Source: Streptomyces yatensis (lineage in GTDB: Bacteria > Actinomycetota > Actinomycetes > Streptomycetales > Streptomycetaceae). From it: a DNA stretch of 64,000 bases. The DNA lies in the NCBI RefSeq assembly GCF_018069625.1, contig NZ_CP072941.1, forward strand, positions 6,014,001 to 6,078,000, given 5' to 3'. Below, piece by piece: positions 35,237 to 43,799 of this stretch. Every line of letters begins with the position of its first letter. Within the stretch, counting starts at the first letter, position 1. Position numbers and translations under genes: made by a program. The notes under the pieces are model-generated. The model did no database searches. It was not told the DNA's origin and saw only the letters and a list, made by a program, of their open reading frames with translations.

Positions 35237-36457
35237 TCAGCTCAGACGCTCGATGACCATCGCCATGCCCTGGCCGCCGCCGACGCACATGGTCTCCAGG
35301 CCGAACTGCTTGTCGTGGAACTGCAGCGAATTGATCAGCGTGCCGGTGATCCGGGCGCCGGTCATGCCGAAGGGGTGGCCCACGGCGATCGCACCGCCGT
35401 TGACGTTGAGCCGGTCCAGGTCGATGCCCAGATCGCGGTAGGACGGGATGACCTGCGCGGCGAACGCCTCGTTGATCTCCACCAGGTCGATGTCGCCGAT
35501 CGACATCCCGGCGCGGGCCAGCGCCTGCTTGGACGCCTCGACCGGTCCGTACCCCATGATCTCGGGGGAGAGGCCGGAGACGCCGGTCGACACGATCCGG
35601 GCCAGCGGGGTCACGCCCAGCTCCCGCGCCTTGGTGTCGGACATGATCACCAGCGCCGCGGCGCCGTCGTTGAGCGGGCAGCAGTTGCCCGCGGTGATCC
35701 GGCCGTCGGGGCGGAAGACCGGCTTCAGGCCCTGCACGGCCTCCAGGGTGGTGCCCGCGCGGGGGCCGTCGTCCTGGCTGACGACCGTGCCGTCCGGGGT
35801 GGTCACCGGGGTGATCTCGCGCTCCCAGAAGCCCTTCTTGATGGCTTCCTCGGCGAGGTTCTGGGACCGGACGCCGAACGCGTCCATGTCCTCGCGGGTG
35901 ACGCCCTTGAGTCGGGCCAGGTTCTCGGCGGTCTGGCCCATGGCGATGTACACATCGGGGAGCAGGCCGTCCTCGCGCGGGTCGTGCCAGTCCTCGCCGC
36001 CCTGCTCGGCGCGCGTGGCCGTACGGGCCTCGGCGTCCGCGAACAGCGGGTTGTGGGTGTCCGGCAGCCCGTCCGAGGTGCCCTTCTTGGCCCGCGAGAC
36101 CATCTCGACGCCCGCCGAGATGAAGACGTCGCCCTCGCCGGCCTTGATGGCGTGCATCGCCATCCGCGAGGTCTGGAGGGAGGAGGAGCAGTAGCGGGTG
36201 ATCGTGCAGCCGGGGAGGTGGTCCATCCCCATCTGCACGGCCACGACCCGCCCCAGGTTGTGCCCCTGCTCACCGCCGGGCGCCCCGCAGCCGAGCATCA
36301 GGTCGTCGATGTCGCGCGGATCGAGCTCGGGGACCTTGGCGAGCGCGGCCTGGATGATCTCGGCGGTGAGGTCGTCCGGGCGCAGATCTTTGAGCGATCC
36401 CTTGAAGGCGCGGCCGATGGGAGAACGGGCTGCAGAGACGATCACTGCTTCGGGCAT
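35237..36457 (-). CDS. Acetyl-CoA acyltransferase (thiolase)
   Basis: A 406-residue thiolase acting in fatty-acid beta-oxidation or acetoacetyl-CoA metabolism. The acyl-accepting Cys is in TRYCSSSLQTSRMA (about 92), the catalytic His in NGGAIAVGHPFGMTGAR and the second Cys in TMCVGGGQGMAM near the end. The family start AVIVSAARSPIGRAFKGS begins at residue 4. ATG 36457 was chosen for GGAG six bases upstream; the longer open frame to 36634 has no support. No beta-oxidation partner gene is adjacent. Confidence 0.93.
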   Translation of the reverse strand: MPEAVIVSAARSPIGRAFKGSLKDLRPDDLTAEIIQAALAKVPELDPRDIDDLMLGCGAPGGEQGHNLGRVVAVQMGMDHLPGCTITRYCSSSLQTSRMAMHAIKAGEGDVFISAGVEMVSRAKKGTSDGLPDTHNPLFADAEARTATRAEQGGEDWHDPREDGLLPDVYIAMGQTAENLARLKGVTREDMDAFGVRSQNLAEEAIKKGFWEREITPVTTPDGTVVSQDDGPRAGTTLEAVQGLKPVFRPDGRITAGNCCPLNDGAAALVIMSDTKARELGVTPLARIVSTGVSGLSPEIMGYGPVEASKQALARAGMSIGDIDLVEINEAFAAQVIPSYRDLGIDLDRLNVNGGAIAVGHPFGMTGARITGTLINSLQFHDKQFGLETMCVGGGQGMAMVIERLS

Positions 36458-37660
36458 CACGGCTCCATGGGGGCGGGGGTGCGGGCTGGGACTGTGAGGG
36501 AAGTTACCTGCACGTATCGACAGGGTCACGGGGTGCGGGCTGTGACGCGGAACTCTTTTTTCCAAGCGTACGCTCAGCGCCCCCGGGTTGGCGTCGCCCG
36601 CGACGCTTCGTCTCACGCCCCACGGGGCGCCCATACGCCCCCGGGCGCCGCCCGCCCGGGGCCCAGTGCCCCCGGGCCCTGAATATGGGCCGAGCGCCCG
36701 CTACCCGGGCGGGCGGCCGATTCCGGGGCCGACGCCCTCGCCCCCGGCGCGCCCAGTACTTGATCTGGTGCAACTAATTCATCAAGCGATTTCGAGAGGG
36801 ATACCCCACCCCCCGGGCCACGGAGGCTGCCACCCACTCGGCGGACGGTGACGAGGGCCCGGCCGGCCACGGCCCGCTGTCCGGTGTCGGCCTGGCGCCC
36901 GGGCCACGGAGGCTGCCCACCCTGGCGGCCGGTGGCGAGGGACCAGCACGGCCCGCTGTCCGGCGTCGGCCTTGGCCCCGTCGGCGGGGGCCGCCACCGG
37001 CCTCTGCCCCTTGCGGCCCGGCGGTCGGCGGCGAGGGCTCGGCGGGGCACGTCCGCCGCCGCTGCTGAATTGCGCCGAAGGCGCGAGGCGAGACTCGCGC
37101 CCGGCCGGGCAAATCAGTCCGCCCTGGAGGGACATGGCGGCCGGGGCGCGGCCACAGAGGCTGCTACTGGCCCGGCGGCGCGGGCCCGGCCCGGCACCTC
37201 CTCCTGTCCGGCGCTGCCGTTGACCCCCGCCGGCGGAGGCCGCCACCGGCCCTCGCCGACTCCGGTCCGGCGGCGGCGCGGGCCCGGCGCGGCACTGCCC
37301 GCTGTCCGGCGTTTGCCTCGGTCCCGGCGGTGGGGCCGCCACCGGCCTCTGCCCTTGCGGCCCGGCGGTCGGCGGCGAGGGCTCGGCGGGGCACGTCCGC
37401 CGCCGCTGCTCAATTGCGCCGAAGGCGCGAGGCGAGACTCGCGCCCGGCCGGGCAGACCAGCTCCCACCGAAGGGGCCCGCGCCGCTGGTCCAGGGACCC
37501 GAGCCGCTAAGCGCTCGCGGGAAGTGCCGTGAGGTGCGGTCGTTCATCCGCGGCGGTGTCGTGGCTGGTCGCGCAGTTCCCCGCGCCCCTTCGGGGCGCA
37601 CCCGAACCGCACCGGACGTCATCGAGGCCGCTTAGCCCAGGGGCCCGGGCTTGGCCGGGG
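36458..37660. repeat. 1.2-kb noncoding repeat block (block A)
   Basis: No protein-like reading frame is supported. In order: the thiolase leader (to about 36600); an AT-rich 48-bp box at 36759-36806 (CTTGATCTGGTGCAACTAAT to CGAGAGGGATACCC); a GC-rich stretch with recurring units such as GGGCCACGGAGGCTGCC and CCCGCTGTCCGG; a long direct repeat, 36946-37110 and 37292-37454, each ending in CAATTGCGCCGAAGGCGCGAG-like sequence; and at 37560-37600 GTGGCTGGTCGCGCAGTTCC with a small GCGCCCC hairpin, a repeat I know from many Streptomyces intergenic regions. The 48-bp box and the GCGCCGAAGGCGCGAG motif recur in the same order in block B at 53674-54209. Confidence 0.75.
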
Positions 37661-38692
37661 TCAGCAGCCCGACGGGGGCGGGGGGCTCGGGGACGAGGTG
37701 TCCGTGGAGCCGGACACGGCCGCCGGCTCCCTCGTCGCGGGCCGATGACGCCGCAGCAACCGAGCCCAGGGGCCCCGAGCCGCCGTGACCTCGGTGCCCC
37801 CCTCCGCGGCCGCCTCGGCCGCCGCCGTGGCGACCGGCAGGATGCCCTCGTCGAGCGTCTCCGGGGCCTCCTCGGGCCACAGGCCCAGCGAGTCGCACAG
37901 GGTCGGCAGAACGGCCATCGAGGCCGTCGCGTACCCCTCCGCCGAGGGGTGGAAGTTGTCCGGGCCGAACAGCTCGCGCGGATTGGCCGCGAACTCGGGG
38001 CCCAGCAGATCGCCCAGCGAGACCGTACGCCCGCCCTGCTCCACCACCCCGATCGTCTGCGCGGCGGCCAGCTGTCGGCTCAGCCGCCGCGCAACCCAGC
38101 GCAGCGGCTGATAGACGGGCTCGATCGTGCCGAGGTCGGGACAGGTGCCCACCACCACCTCGCAGCCGCTCTCGCGCAGCCTGCGCACCGCGTCCGACAG
38201 CAGCCGCACCGACTTGGCGGGCGGCATCCGGCGGGTGACGTCATTGGCCCCGATCATGATCACGCATACGTCGGGGAGCAGCTCCGCATCCTCCAGCACC
38301 AGCGTGACCTGGCGCTCCAGATCGCTGGACTGCGCCCCCGGCAGTGCCACGTTCCGCAGGTCCACCGGGCGCTCGGCGACCGCCGCGAGCCCCGAGGCGA
38401 GCAGCGCGCCCGGTGTCTGACTAGGGCGGTGGACGCCCTGTCCGGCGGCCGTGGAGTCGCCGAGAAAGGCCAGCCGCAGTGGGGGCTGGCCGGTCCTGCG
38501 GGCGAAGGCGAAGCCATATCGGCCGTCCGCGCGCGGCGGAGGGTCGTCCGACCCGCCCACGACCCGTTTCGCATGGGACACCTCAGTGAGCAACAACACG
38601 GCGGTCACCCCGCCCAGCAGCCCGATCCCGCCGCCCCCGTACGCCGCCGCGGCCGCGATCCGCCGCGCCACCCTCGCCCTCGACATCGACAT
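37661..38692 (-). CDS. SGNH/GDSL hydrolase, membrane-anchored
   Basis: A 343-residue esterase-like protein: Arg-rich start, one hydrophobic segment (about 15-38) acting as membrane anchor, then an SGNH hydrolase domain with block I LAFLGDSTAAGQG (nucleophile Ser), block III IMIGANDVTRR and block V HPSAEGY holding the catalytic Asp/His pair. The C-terminal 70 residues are Ala/Glu/Pro/Ser-rich and disordered. The substrate is unknown, possibly lipid or acetylated sugar outside the cell. ATG 38692 or 38686 is the start. It is divergent from cystathionine beta-synthase. Confidence 0.87.
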   Translation of the reverse strand: MSMSRARVARRIAAAAAYGGGGIGLLGGVTAVLLLTEVSHAKRVVGGSDDPPPRADGRYGFAFARRTGQPPLRLAFLGDSTAAGQGVHRPSQTPGALLASGLAAVAERPVDLRNVALPGAQSSDLERQVTLVLEDAELLPDVCVIMIGANDVTRRMPPAKSVRLLSDAVRRLRESGCEVVVGTCPDLGTIEPVYQPLRWVARRLSRQLAAAQTIGVVEQGGRTVSLGDLLGPEFAANPRELFGPDNFHPSAEGYATASMAVLPTLCDSLGLWPEEAPETLDEGILPVATAAAEAAAEGGTEVTAARGPWARLLRRHRPATREPAAVSGSTDTSSPSPPPPSGC

Positions 38693-38768
38693 GGGTCCAG
38701 CCCACCTCCGTCCGCACGCGCACGCGCTTCTTTCTCCTTTGTACGCCTCGCTAACAACTTGTTGCCCC

Positions 38769-38844
38769 GCACAGCCTTCCTCCCAACGCACAGCCTTCTT
38801 CCCCGAGCACAGCCTTCTTCCCCGAGCACGGGCTTCCTCCCCAC
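38769..38844. repeat. 19-bp tandem repeat, four units
   Basis: Units start at 38769, 38788, 38807 and 38826. Units 2 and 3 are identical (GCACAGCCTTCTTCCCCGA); the others differ at two to five bases. The repeat sits in the 254-bp divergent region between the SGNH hydrolase and cystathionine beta-synthase genes. Confidence 0.88.
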
Positions 38845-38946
38845 GCACGGGCCGCAGCGCGCAGGCGCGCAATAAGCTGACAGCACGGCGCCGCGACGGC
38901 GGCCGCCCCGACGCGGAGATCCCGCGGAACCGGACCAGGAGCAGGT

Positions 38947-40332
38947 GTGCAGTACTACGAATCGATGATTGAGCTGGTCGGCAACACCCCGCTGGTGAAG
39001 CTCAACACCGTGACCGAGGGCATCCGGGCAACCGTCCTGGCCAAGGTCGAATACTTCAATCCCGGCGGCTCGGTGAAGGACCGGATCGCGGTGCGGATGA
39101 TCGAGGCAGCCGAGCGCTCCGGTGAGCTCAAGCCGGGCGGCACCATCGTCGAGCCGACGTCCGGCAACACGGGCGTGGGCCTCGCCATGGTCGCCCAGCG
39201 CAAGGGCTACAAGTGCATCTTCGTCTGCCCGGACAAGGTGTCCACGGACAAGATCAACGTGCTGCGGGCCTACGGCGCCGAGGTGGTGGTCTGCCCCACC
39301 GCCGTGGATCCCGAGCACCCCGACTCGTACTACAACGTCTCCGACCGGCTGGTCCGCGAGACGCCGGGGGCCTGGAAGCCCGACCAGTACAGCAACCCGA
39401 ACAACCCGCTCTCCCACTACGAGTCCACCGGCCCCGAGCTGTGGGAGCAGACCGACGGGAAGATCACCCACTTCGTCGCGGGCGTCGGCACCGGCGGCAC
39501 GATCTCCGGCACCGGGCGCTATCTGAAGGAGGCGAGCGAGGGCCGGGTCCAGGTGATCGGCGCCGACCCCGAGGGCTCGGTCTACTCCGGCGGCTCCGGC
39601 CGCCCGTATCTGATCGAGGGCGTCGGTGAGGACTTCTGGCCGACCGCCTACGACCAGACCGTCGCGGACGAGATCGTCGCGGTCTCCGACAAGGACGCCT
39701 TCCAGATGACGCGGCGGCTGGCCAAGGAGGAGGGGCTGCTGGTCGGCGGCTCCTGCGGCATGGCGGTCGTGGGCGCGCTGAAGGTCGCCGAGCGGCTCGG
39801 CCCGGACGATGTGGTGGTCGTGCTGCTGCCCGACAGCGGCCGTGGCTATCTGTCCAAGATCTTCAACGATGAGTGGATGGCCGACTACGGCTTCCTGGAG
39901 GAGGACGGCCCCTCGGTGCGCGTCGGCGACGTCCTCCAGGGCAAGCAGGGCGGACTGCCCTCGCTGGTCCACATGCACCCCGACGAGACGGTGGGCGAGG
40001 CCATCGACGTCCTGCGGGAGTACGGCGTCTCGCAGATGCCGATCGTCAAGCCGGGCGCCGGGCACCCGGATGTGATGGCCGCCGAGGTCATCGGTTCGGT
40101 GGTGGAACGCGAGCTGCTGGACGCCCTGTTCGCCCGCCGCGCGGAGCTGACCGACCCGCTGGAGAAGCACATGAGCCCGCCGCTGCCGCACGTCGGCTCC
40201 GGTGAGCCGGTCGAGGACCTGATGGCGGTGCTGGGCACGGCGGACGCGGCGATCGTGCTGGTGGAGGGAAAGCCGAAGGGTGTGGTGAGCCGGCAGGACC
40301 TGCTGGCGTACCTGGCCAGCGGCGTCAAGTAA
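38947..40332 (+). CDS. Cystathionine beta-synthase
   Basis: PLP enzyme joining serine and homocysteine to cystathionine in reverse transsulfuration. The 461-residue protein has a catalytic domain (about 1-310) with the PLP Lys in NPGGSVKDRIA, the TSGNTGVGLAMVA loop and GVGTGGTISGTGRYLKE, followed by a pair of CBS regulatory domains (about 335-455, which may bind adenosyl ligands). The heme-binding N-terminus of the animal enzyme is absent. The start is GTG 38947, five bases after AGGAG. Confidence 0.93.
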   Translation: MQYYESMIELVGNTPLVKLNTVTEGIRATVLAKVEYFNPGGSVKDRIAVRMIEAAERSGELKPGGTIVEPTSGNTGVGLAMVAQRKGYKCIFVCPDKVSTDKINVLRAYGAEVVVCPTAVDPEHPDSYYNVSDRLVRETPGAWKPDQYSNPNNPLSHYESTGPELWEQTDGKITHFVAGVGTGGTISGTGRYLKEASEGRVQVIGADPEGSVYSGGSGRPYLIEGVGEDFWPTAYDQTVADEIVAVSDKDAFQMTRRLAKEEGLLVGGSCGMAVVGALKVAERLGPDDVVVVLLPDSGRGYLSKIFNDEWMADYGFLEEDGPSVRVGDVLQGKQGGLPSLVHMHPDETVGEAIDVLREYGVSQMPIVKPGAGHPDVMAAEVIGSVVERELLDALFARRAELTDPLEKHMSPPLPHVGSGEPVEDLMAVLGTADAAIVLVEGKPKGVVSRQDLLAYLASGVK

Positions 40333-40741
40333 GCGCACAGCAGCGGGCTCAACGGGGCCCAACTCGCCCTCCGGGGGAGGCCCGCCAGGGCTTCGGGGAA
40401 GTGGTACGCACGTGTCACGCGCCCGCAGCACAGGGTTAACACAGCTCCGGCAGATTAGTGGGTGTCGGAAGGACGACACCGACACCCAGGATGAGGCGAC
40501 AGGACCTCCGGAGCGGCTCCCGGACCTCCATGGTCGCCTGGACGCGGAAGTCCGGCCCTGACCCGGCCCGCGTCCCCCGCGGGGACCGCCGTCGTCCCGC
40601 CCTCGGTGCCCAGCACCGGGGTGCGGCGGTCCCCGCGCAGTCTTTTTGGCGCTCGTTGCGCGAAAATTCCGGGATAACGCTCGATAACCACCTAGGCGTT
40701 GATGCGCGCCGAGCGATGAATGTAAACCCCTTTTGGCGTTC
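40333..40741 (+). other. Noncoding region with terminator and direct repeats
   Basis: No gene. CGCGGGGACCGCCG (40578-40591) pairs perfectly with CGGCGGTCCCCGCG (40624-40637) around a 32-base loop, followed by T5 at 40642-40646: an unusually classical intrinsic terminator for this genome, 245 bp after cystathionine beta-synthase. Two related 18-mers, TTTTGGCGCTCGTTGCGC (from 40643) and TTTTGGCGTTCGTGACGC (from 40732), flank an AT-richer stretch; the second overlaps the promoter of the next gene. Confidence 0.6.
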
Positions 40742-40769
40742 GTGACGCACCTGGATCGAGGCTTAGACT
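40742..40769 (+). promoter_or_regulatory. Candidate promoter of the molybdoenzyme gene
   Basis: GTGACG at 40742-40747 and TAGACT at 40764-40769, 16 bp apart. The -35 side overlaps one of two related 18-bp repeats, a possible operator. Confidence 0.45.
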
Positions 40770-40834
40770 GATCAGGCGGCGCGCGTGTATACCGCACGTA
40801 CCGTGCGTACCGCCGGAAAGGCAAGGGAGACTTT

Positions 40835-43165
40835 ATGGGCGACAGGGCGGGAAATTCCACGCAGACGGCGTCACATTGGGGTGTCTATCGGGTCGAGACC
40901 GATCCGGAGACGCACCGAGTTCTGTCCGTCGGCGGAGTGCCCTTCGACCCGGACCCCTCCCCGATCCAGCGCAGCCTGCCGGATGTCGTGCACGGTGGAC
41001 TGCGTATCGACCGCCCGTATGTCCGTGAGGGCTATTTGCGCTCGCGTAAGGCGAGCCGCCGCGGCCGCGGCGCGGAAGGCTTTGTCCCGGTCGGCTGGGA
41101 CCAGGCGTACGAGCTGATCTGCGAAGCGTTGCTGGAAGCCCGGGAGGAGTTCGGGAACGAGTCGATTTATGGCGGCTCTTACGGCTGGGCGAGTGCCGGC
41201 CGTCTGCACCACGCGCAGAGCACGCTCAAGCACTTTCTGTCGCTGTTCGGCGGCTTCACCGAGAAGGCAGGTGACCATAGCTTCGGCGCCGCGGCGGGGG
41301 TCATGCCGTATGTCATGGGGCGGGCCGACATCCCGCATCTCGTGGTGCGCTGGAATGAGATCATCGGCCACACCCGGCTGCTGGTGATGTTCGGCGGCGC
41401 GCATGTGAAGAACACCCAGATCGATAACGGCGGCGCGGTCAACCACGAAAACGCCCACTGGTACGCAAAAGCCCGGCAGGCGGGCATCGAGGTCGTCAAC
41501 ATCAGTCCGTCCCGCGCGGATGTGATGGACTCGGCCGGTCCGGAATGGGTGCCGATCCGCCCCAATACCGATACCGCGATGATGCTCGGCCTGGCCCACA
41601 CTCTGGTCTCCACGGGACAGCACGACGCCGGTTTCCTGGACCGTTACTGCTCCGGTTATCCACAGTTCGAGCGCTATCTGCTCGGCCTGGACGACGGAGT
41701 CCCCAAGGACGCGGCCTGGGCGTCACGGATCACCGGAGTGCCCGAGGCGACGATCACCGGACTGGCCCGGCGGATGGCGGGGACCCGGACGCTGATCAAC
41801 ACCAGCTGGTCGGTACAGCGCGCGGACCATGGTGAGCAGCCGGTGTGGATGACGGTCGCGCTGGCCTCGATGCTCGGTCAGATCGGCCTGACCGGCGGCG
41901 GTTTCAGCATCGGGTTCGGCGCGCTGAGCGGGAGCAACCTGGCCCGCCCGGCAGGCATCCCCCGTCCGACGAAGCCGATCGGCCGCAATCCGGTGCCGTT
42001 CCGGGTGCCGGTGGGCCGGTTGAACGACGCGCTGCTCGACCCGGGAGGCCGGCTCGAGTACAACGGAAAGGTCATCGACCTGCCGCACACCGAGGTGATC
42101 TACTCGGCCGGCGGCAACCCGTTCCACCACAACCTGCATCTCAACCGGTTCCTCGAGGGCTGGCAGCGGCCGGGAACGGTGATCGTCCACGAGCAGTGGT
42201 GGAATCCGCCGGCCAGGTTCGCCGACATCGTGCTGCCCTCCACGACGACGATGGAGCGCAACGACATCGCCGCTCCCGCGCACGGCAAGTACTGGATCGC
42301 GATGCACCAGGTCGTGCCGCCGTACGCCCAGTCACGCAACGACCTGGACATGTTCGGCGAACTGGCCGACCGGCTGGGCTTCGGCTTCGCGTACCACCAG
42401 AACCGCGACGAGATGCAGTGGCTGCGCCATATGTACGACGAGGCGCGGCTCATCGCTGAGGAGCGCGGCTTCGACCCACCGGACTTCGACAGCTTCTGGA
42501 AGGGCGAGGCCTACGAGTTCGCGGTGCGGGAGGCCGAGCCGGCGCTGTTCGCGGACTTCCGTGCCGACCCGGACGCCGCTCCGCTCAACACACCGTCCGG
42601 CCGTATCGAGCTGTTCAGCGAGACGATCCGGTCCTTCGGCTACGACGACTGCCCTCCGCACCCCTCCTGGATCGAGCCGGCCGAGTGGCTCGGCGGGGCG
42701 CTCGCCGAGCGCTACCCGCTGCACCTGCTCAGCAACCAGCCGAAGAACAAGCTGCACAGCCAGCTCGACCACGCCCCGCTGAGCCGGAAGGCCAAGATCG
42801 GCGGCCGTGAACCGCTCCACATCACCCCACGGGACGCTGCGGCCCGCGGACTGGCCGACGGCGATGTGGTGCGGGTCTTCAACGACAGGGGAGCATTCCT
42901 CGCCGGTGTCCGCTGCGATCCGGACCTGCTGCCCGGAGTGGTCCAGGTCTCCACCGGCTCGTGGTACGACCCCATGGAACCGGGGGTGCCCGGGAGCCTG
43001 GAGAAACACGGCAATCCGAATGTCGTGACGCTCGACAAGGGCACCTCACGGCTCGCGCAGGGCTCGGTGGCCCAGACATGCCTGGTGGAGGTCGAGAAGT
43101 GCGACGATCCCCCCGCCGTCACGGCATTCGACCTGCCCCGGATCGTCACCGCGGAGCAGGCGTAA
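40835..43165 (+). CDS. Molybdopterin S/N-oxide reductase (BisC/TorA/DMSO reductase family)
   Basis: A 776-residue bis-MGD molybdoenzyme. The Mo-ligand Ser is in the family motif YGGSYGWASAGRLHHAQ (about 111), and the pterin-binding segments LVMFGGAHVKNTQ, SAGGNPFHHN and NTPSGRIELFS are in place. There is no N-terminal iron-sulfur site and no Tat signal, so it resembles the cytoplasmic biotin/methionine sulfoxide reductase BisC more than periplasmic TorA. It likely repairs or scavenges an S- or N-oxide. AAGGGAGA precedes ATG 40835. No cytochrome or chaperone gene is adjacent. Confidence 0.92.
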   Translation: MGDRAGNSTQTASHWGVYRVETDPETHRVLSVGGVPFDPDPSPIQRSLPDVVHGGLRIDRPYVREGYLRSRKASRRGRGAEGFVPVGWDQAYELICEALLEAREEFGNESIYGGSYGWASAGRLHHAQSTLKHFLSLFGGFTEKAGDHSFGAAAGVMPYVMGRADIPHLVVRWNEIIGHTRLLVMFGGAHVKNTQIDNGGAVNHENAHWYAKARQAGIEVVNISPSRADVMDSAGPEWVPIRPNTDTAMMLGLAHTLVSTGQHDAGFLDRYCSGYPQFERYLLGLDDGVPKDAAWASRITGVPEATITGLARRMAGTRTLINTSWSVQRADHGEQPVWMTVALASMLGQIGLTGGGFSIGFGALSGSNLARPAGIPRPTKPIGRNPVPFRVPVGRLNDALLDPGGRLEYNGKVIDLPHTEVIYSAGGNPFHHNLHLNRFLEGWQRPGTVIVHEQWWNPPARFADIVLPSTTTMERNDIAAPAHGKYWIAMHQVVPPYAQSRNDLDMFGELADRLGFGFAYHQNRDEMQWLRHMYDEARLIAEERGFDPPDFDSFWKGEAYEFAVREAEPALFADFRADPDAAPLNTPSGRIELFSETIRSFGYDDCPPHPSWIEPAEWLGGALAERYPLHLLSNQPKNKLHSQLDHAPLSRKAKIGGREPLHITPRDAAARGLADGDVVRVFNDRGAFLAGVRCDPDLLPGVVQVSTGSWYDPMEPGVPGSLEKHGNPNVVTLDKGTSRLAQGSVAQTCLVEVEKCDDPPAVTAFDLPRIVTAEQA

Positions 43166-43237
43166 TACCCACACTCCCGCCGGTACGGCCGTAACCCGCC
43201 GGGGCGCGGGTCGGCTACCCCGCCGGGGCCCGGCCGG

Positions 43238-43681
43238 CTACACCTCCTCGCTGTCGGCGGACGCCCCACGGCCCCGCCGCAGCCAGGAGAAGCCCCCCGC
43301 GGCGTGGACCGCGTTGACCCCGAAGATCCCCGCCCAGGTGATCAGCAGGCCGGGCAGACCCTCGTTCACCACGCCGATCGCCGACAGCGGGATCGCCAGC
43401 ACCAAGGAGATCCCGACGAAGGCGAAGCGCTCGCCGACGCCCATGCCATGGGCCTGGTCCGCATGCGTGCCGGTGGCGTACGGGCGGGTGCCGCGGGCCG
43501 CCGCCATCTGCTGTTCGGCGAGCTGGCGGCGGACATGCCGGTCCGCCGTATCGTTGAAGCGCTGCTCGACTTTGTCCATGAAGGAGTCGACCAGTTCCGA
43601 TTCGTACTCCGCACCCAGCTCCTTACGGGTCTGCAGGGCCGCGTCGAGTTCTTTTTTCAGATCCGGGTCACGGGCGTCCAT
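43238..43681 (-). CDS. Two-helix membrane protein, hypothetical
   Basis: A 147-residue protein with a charged helical N-terminus (about 1-75, KKELDAALQTRKELGAEYES) and two membrane helices near the C-terminus (about 88-108 and 112-130), plus a short acidic tail. The function is not recognised. The start is uncertain: ATG 43681 or TTG 43687. There is no ribosome-binding site, and TACCGT on the minus strand ends 8 bp before the ATG, so the mRNA could be near-leaderless. It is divergent from the acyl-CoA synthetase gene. Confidence 0.7.
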   Translation of the reverse strand: MDARDPDLKKELDAALQTRKELGAEYESELVDSFMDKVEQRFNDTADRHVRRQLAEQQMAAARGTRPYATGTHADQAHGMGVGERFAFVGISLVLAIPLSAIGVVNEGLPGLLITWAGIFGVNAVHAAGGFSWLRRGRGASADSEEV

Positions 43682-43799
43682 ACTCAATGACGGTACGGTC
43701 GCGGGGACGCTTTGTCGGTAGGGCTAGCCCCCGAAAGACGCGCGGGCGCGAAGAGGTACACCCTGGTACCCCCGGCCCGCTGTGGAAGGAGTCAGTTCC

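Noticed and set aside
36613..37468. Overlapping open frames in block A that encode similar Pro/Ala/Arg-rich peptides, some ending in DELVAPDQ
   Set aside because: Similarity between frames comes from the DNA direct repeats, occurs in several frames at once, and no start signal or domain supports coding.
36458..37660. CRISPR array
   Set aside because: Repeats are long, imperfect, GC-rich and unevenly spaced, with no short constant repeat-spacer pattern and no cas genes.
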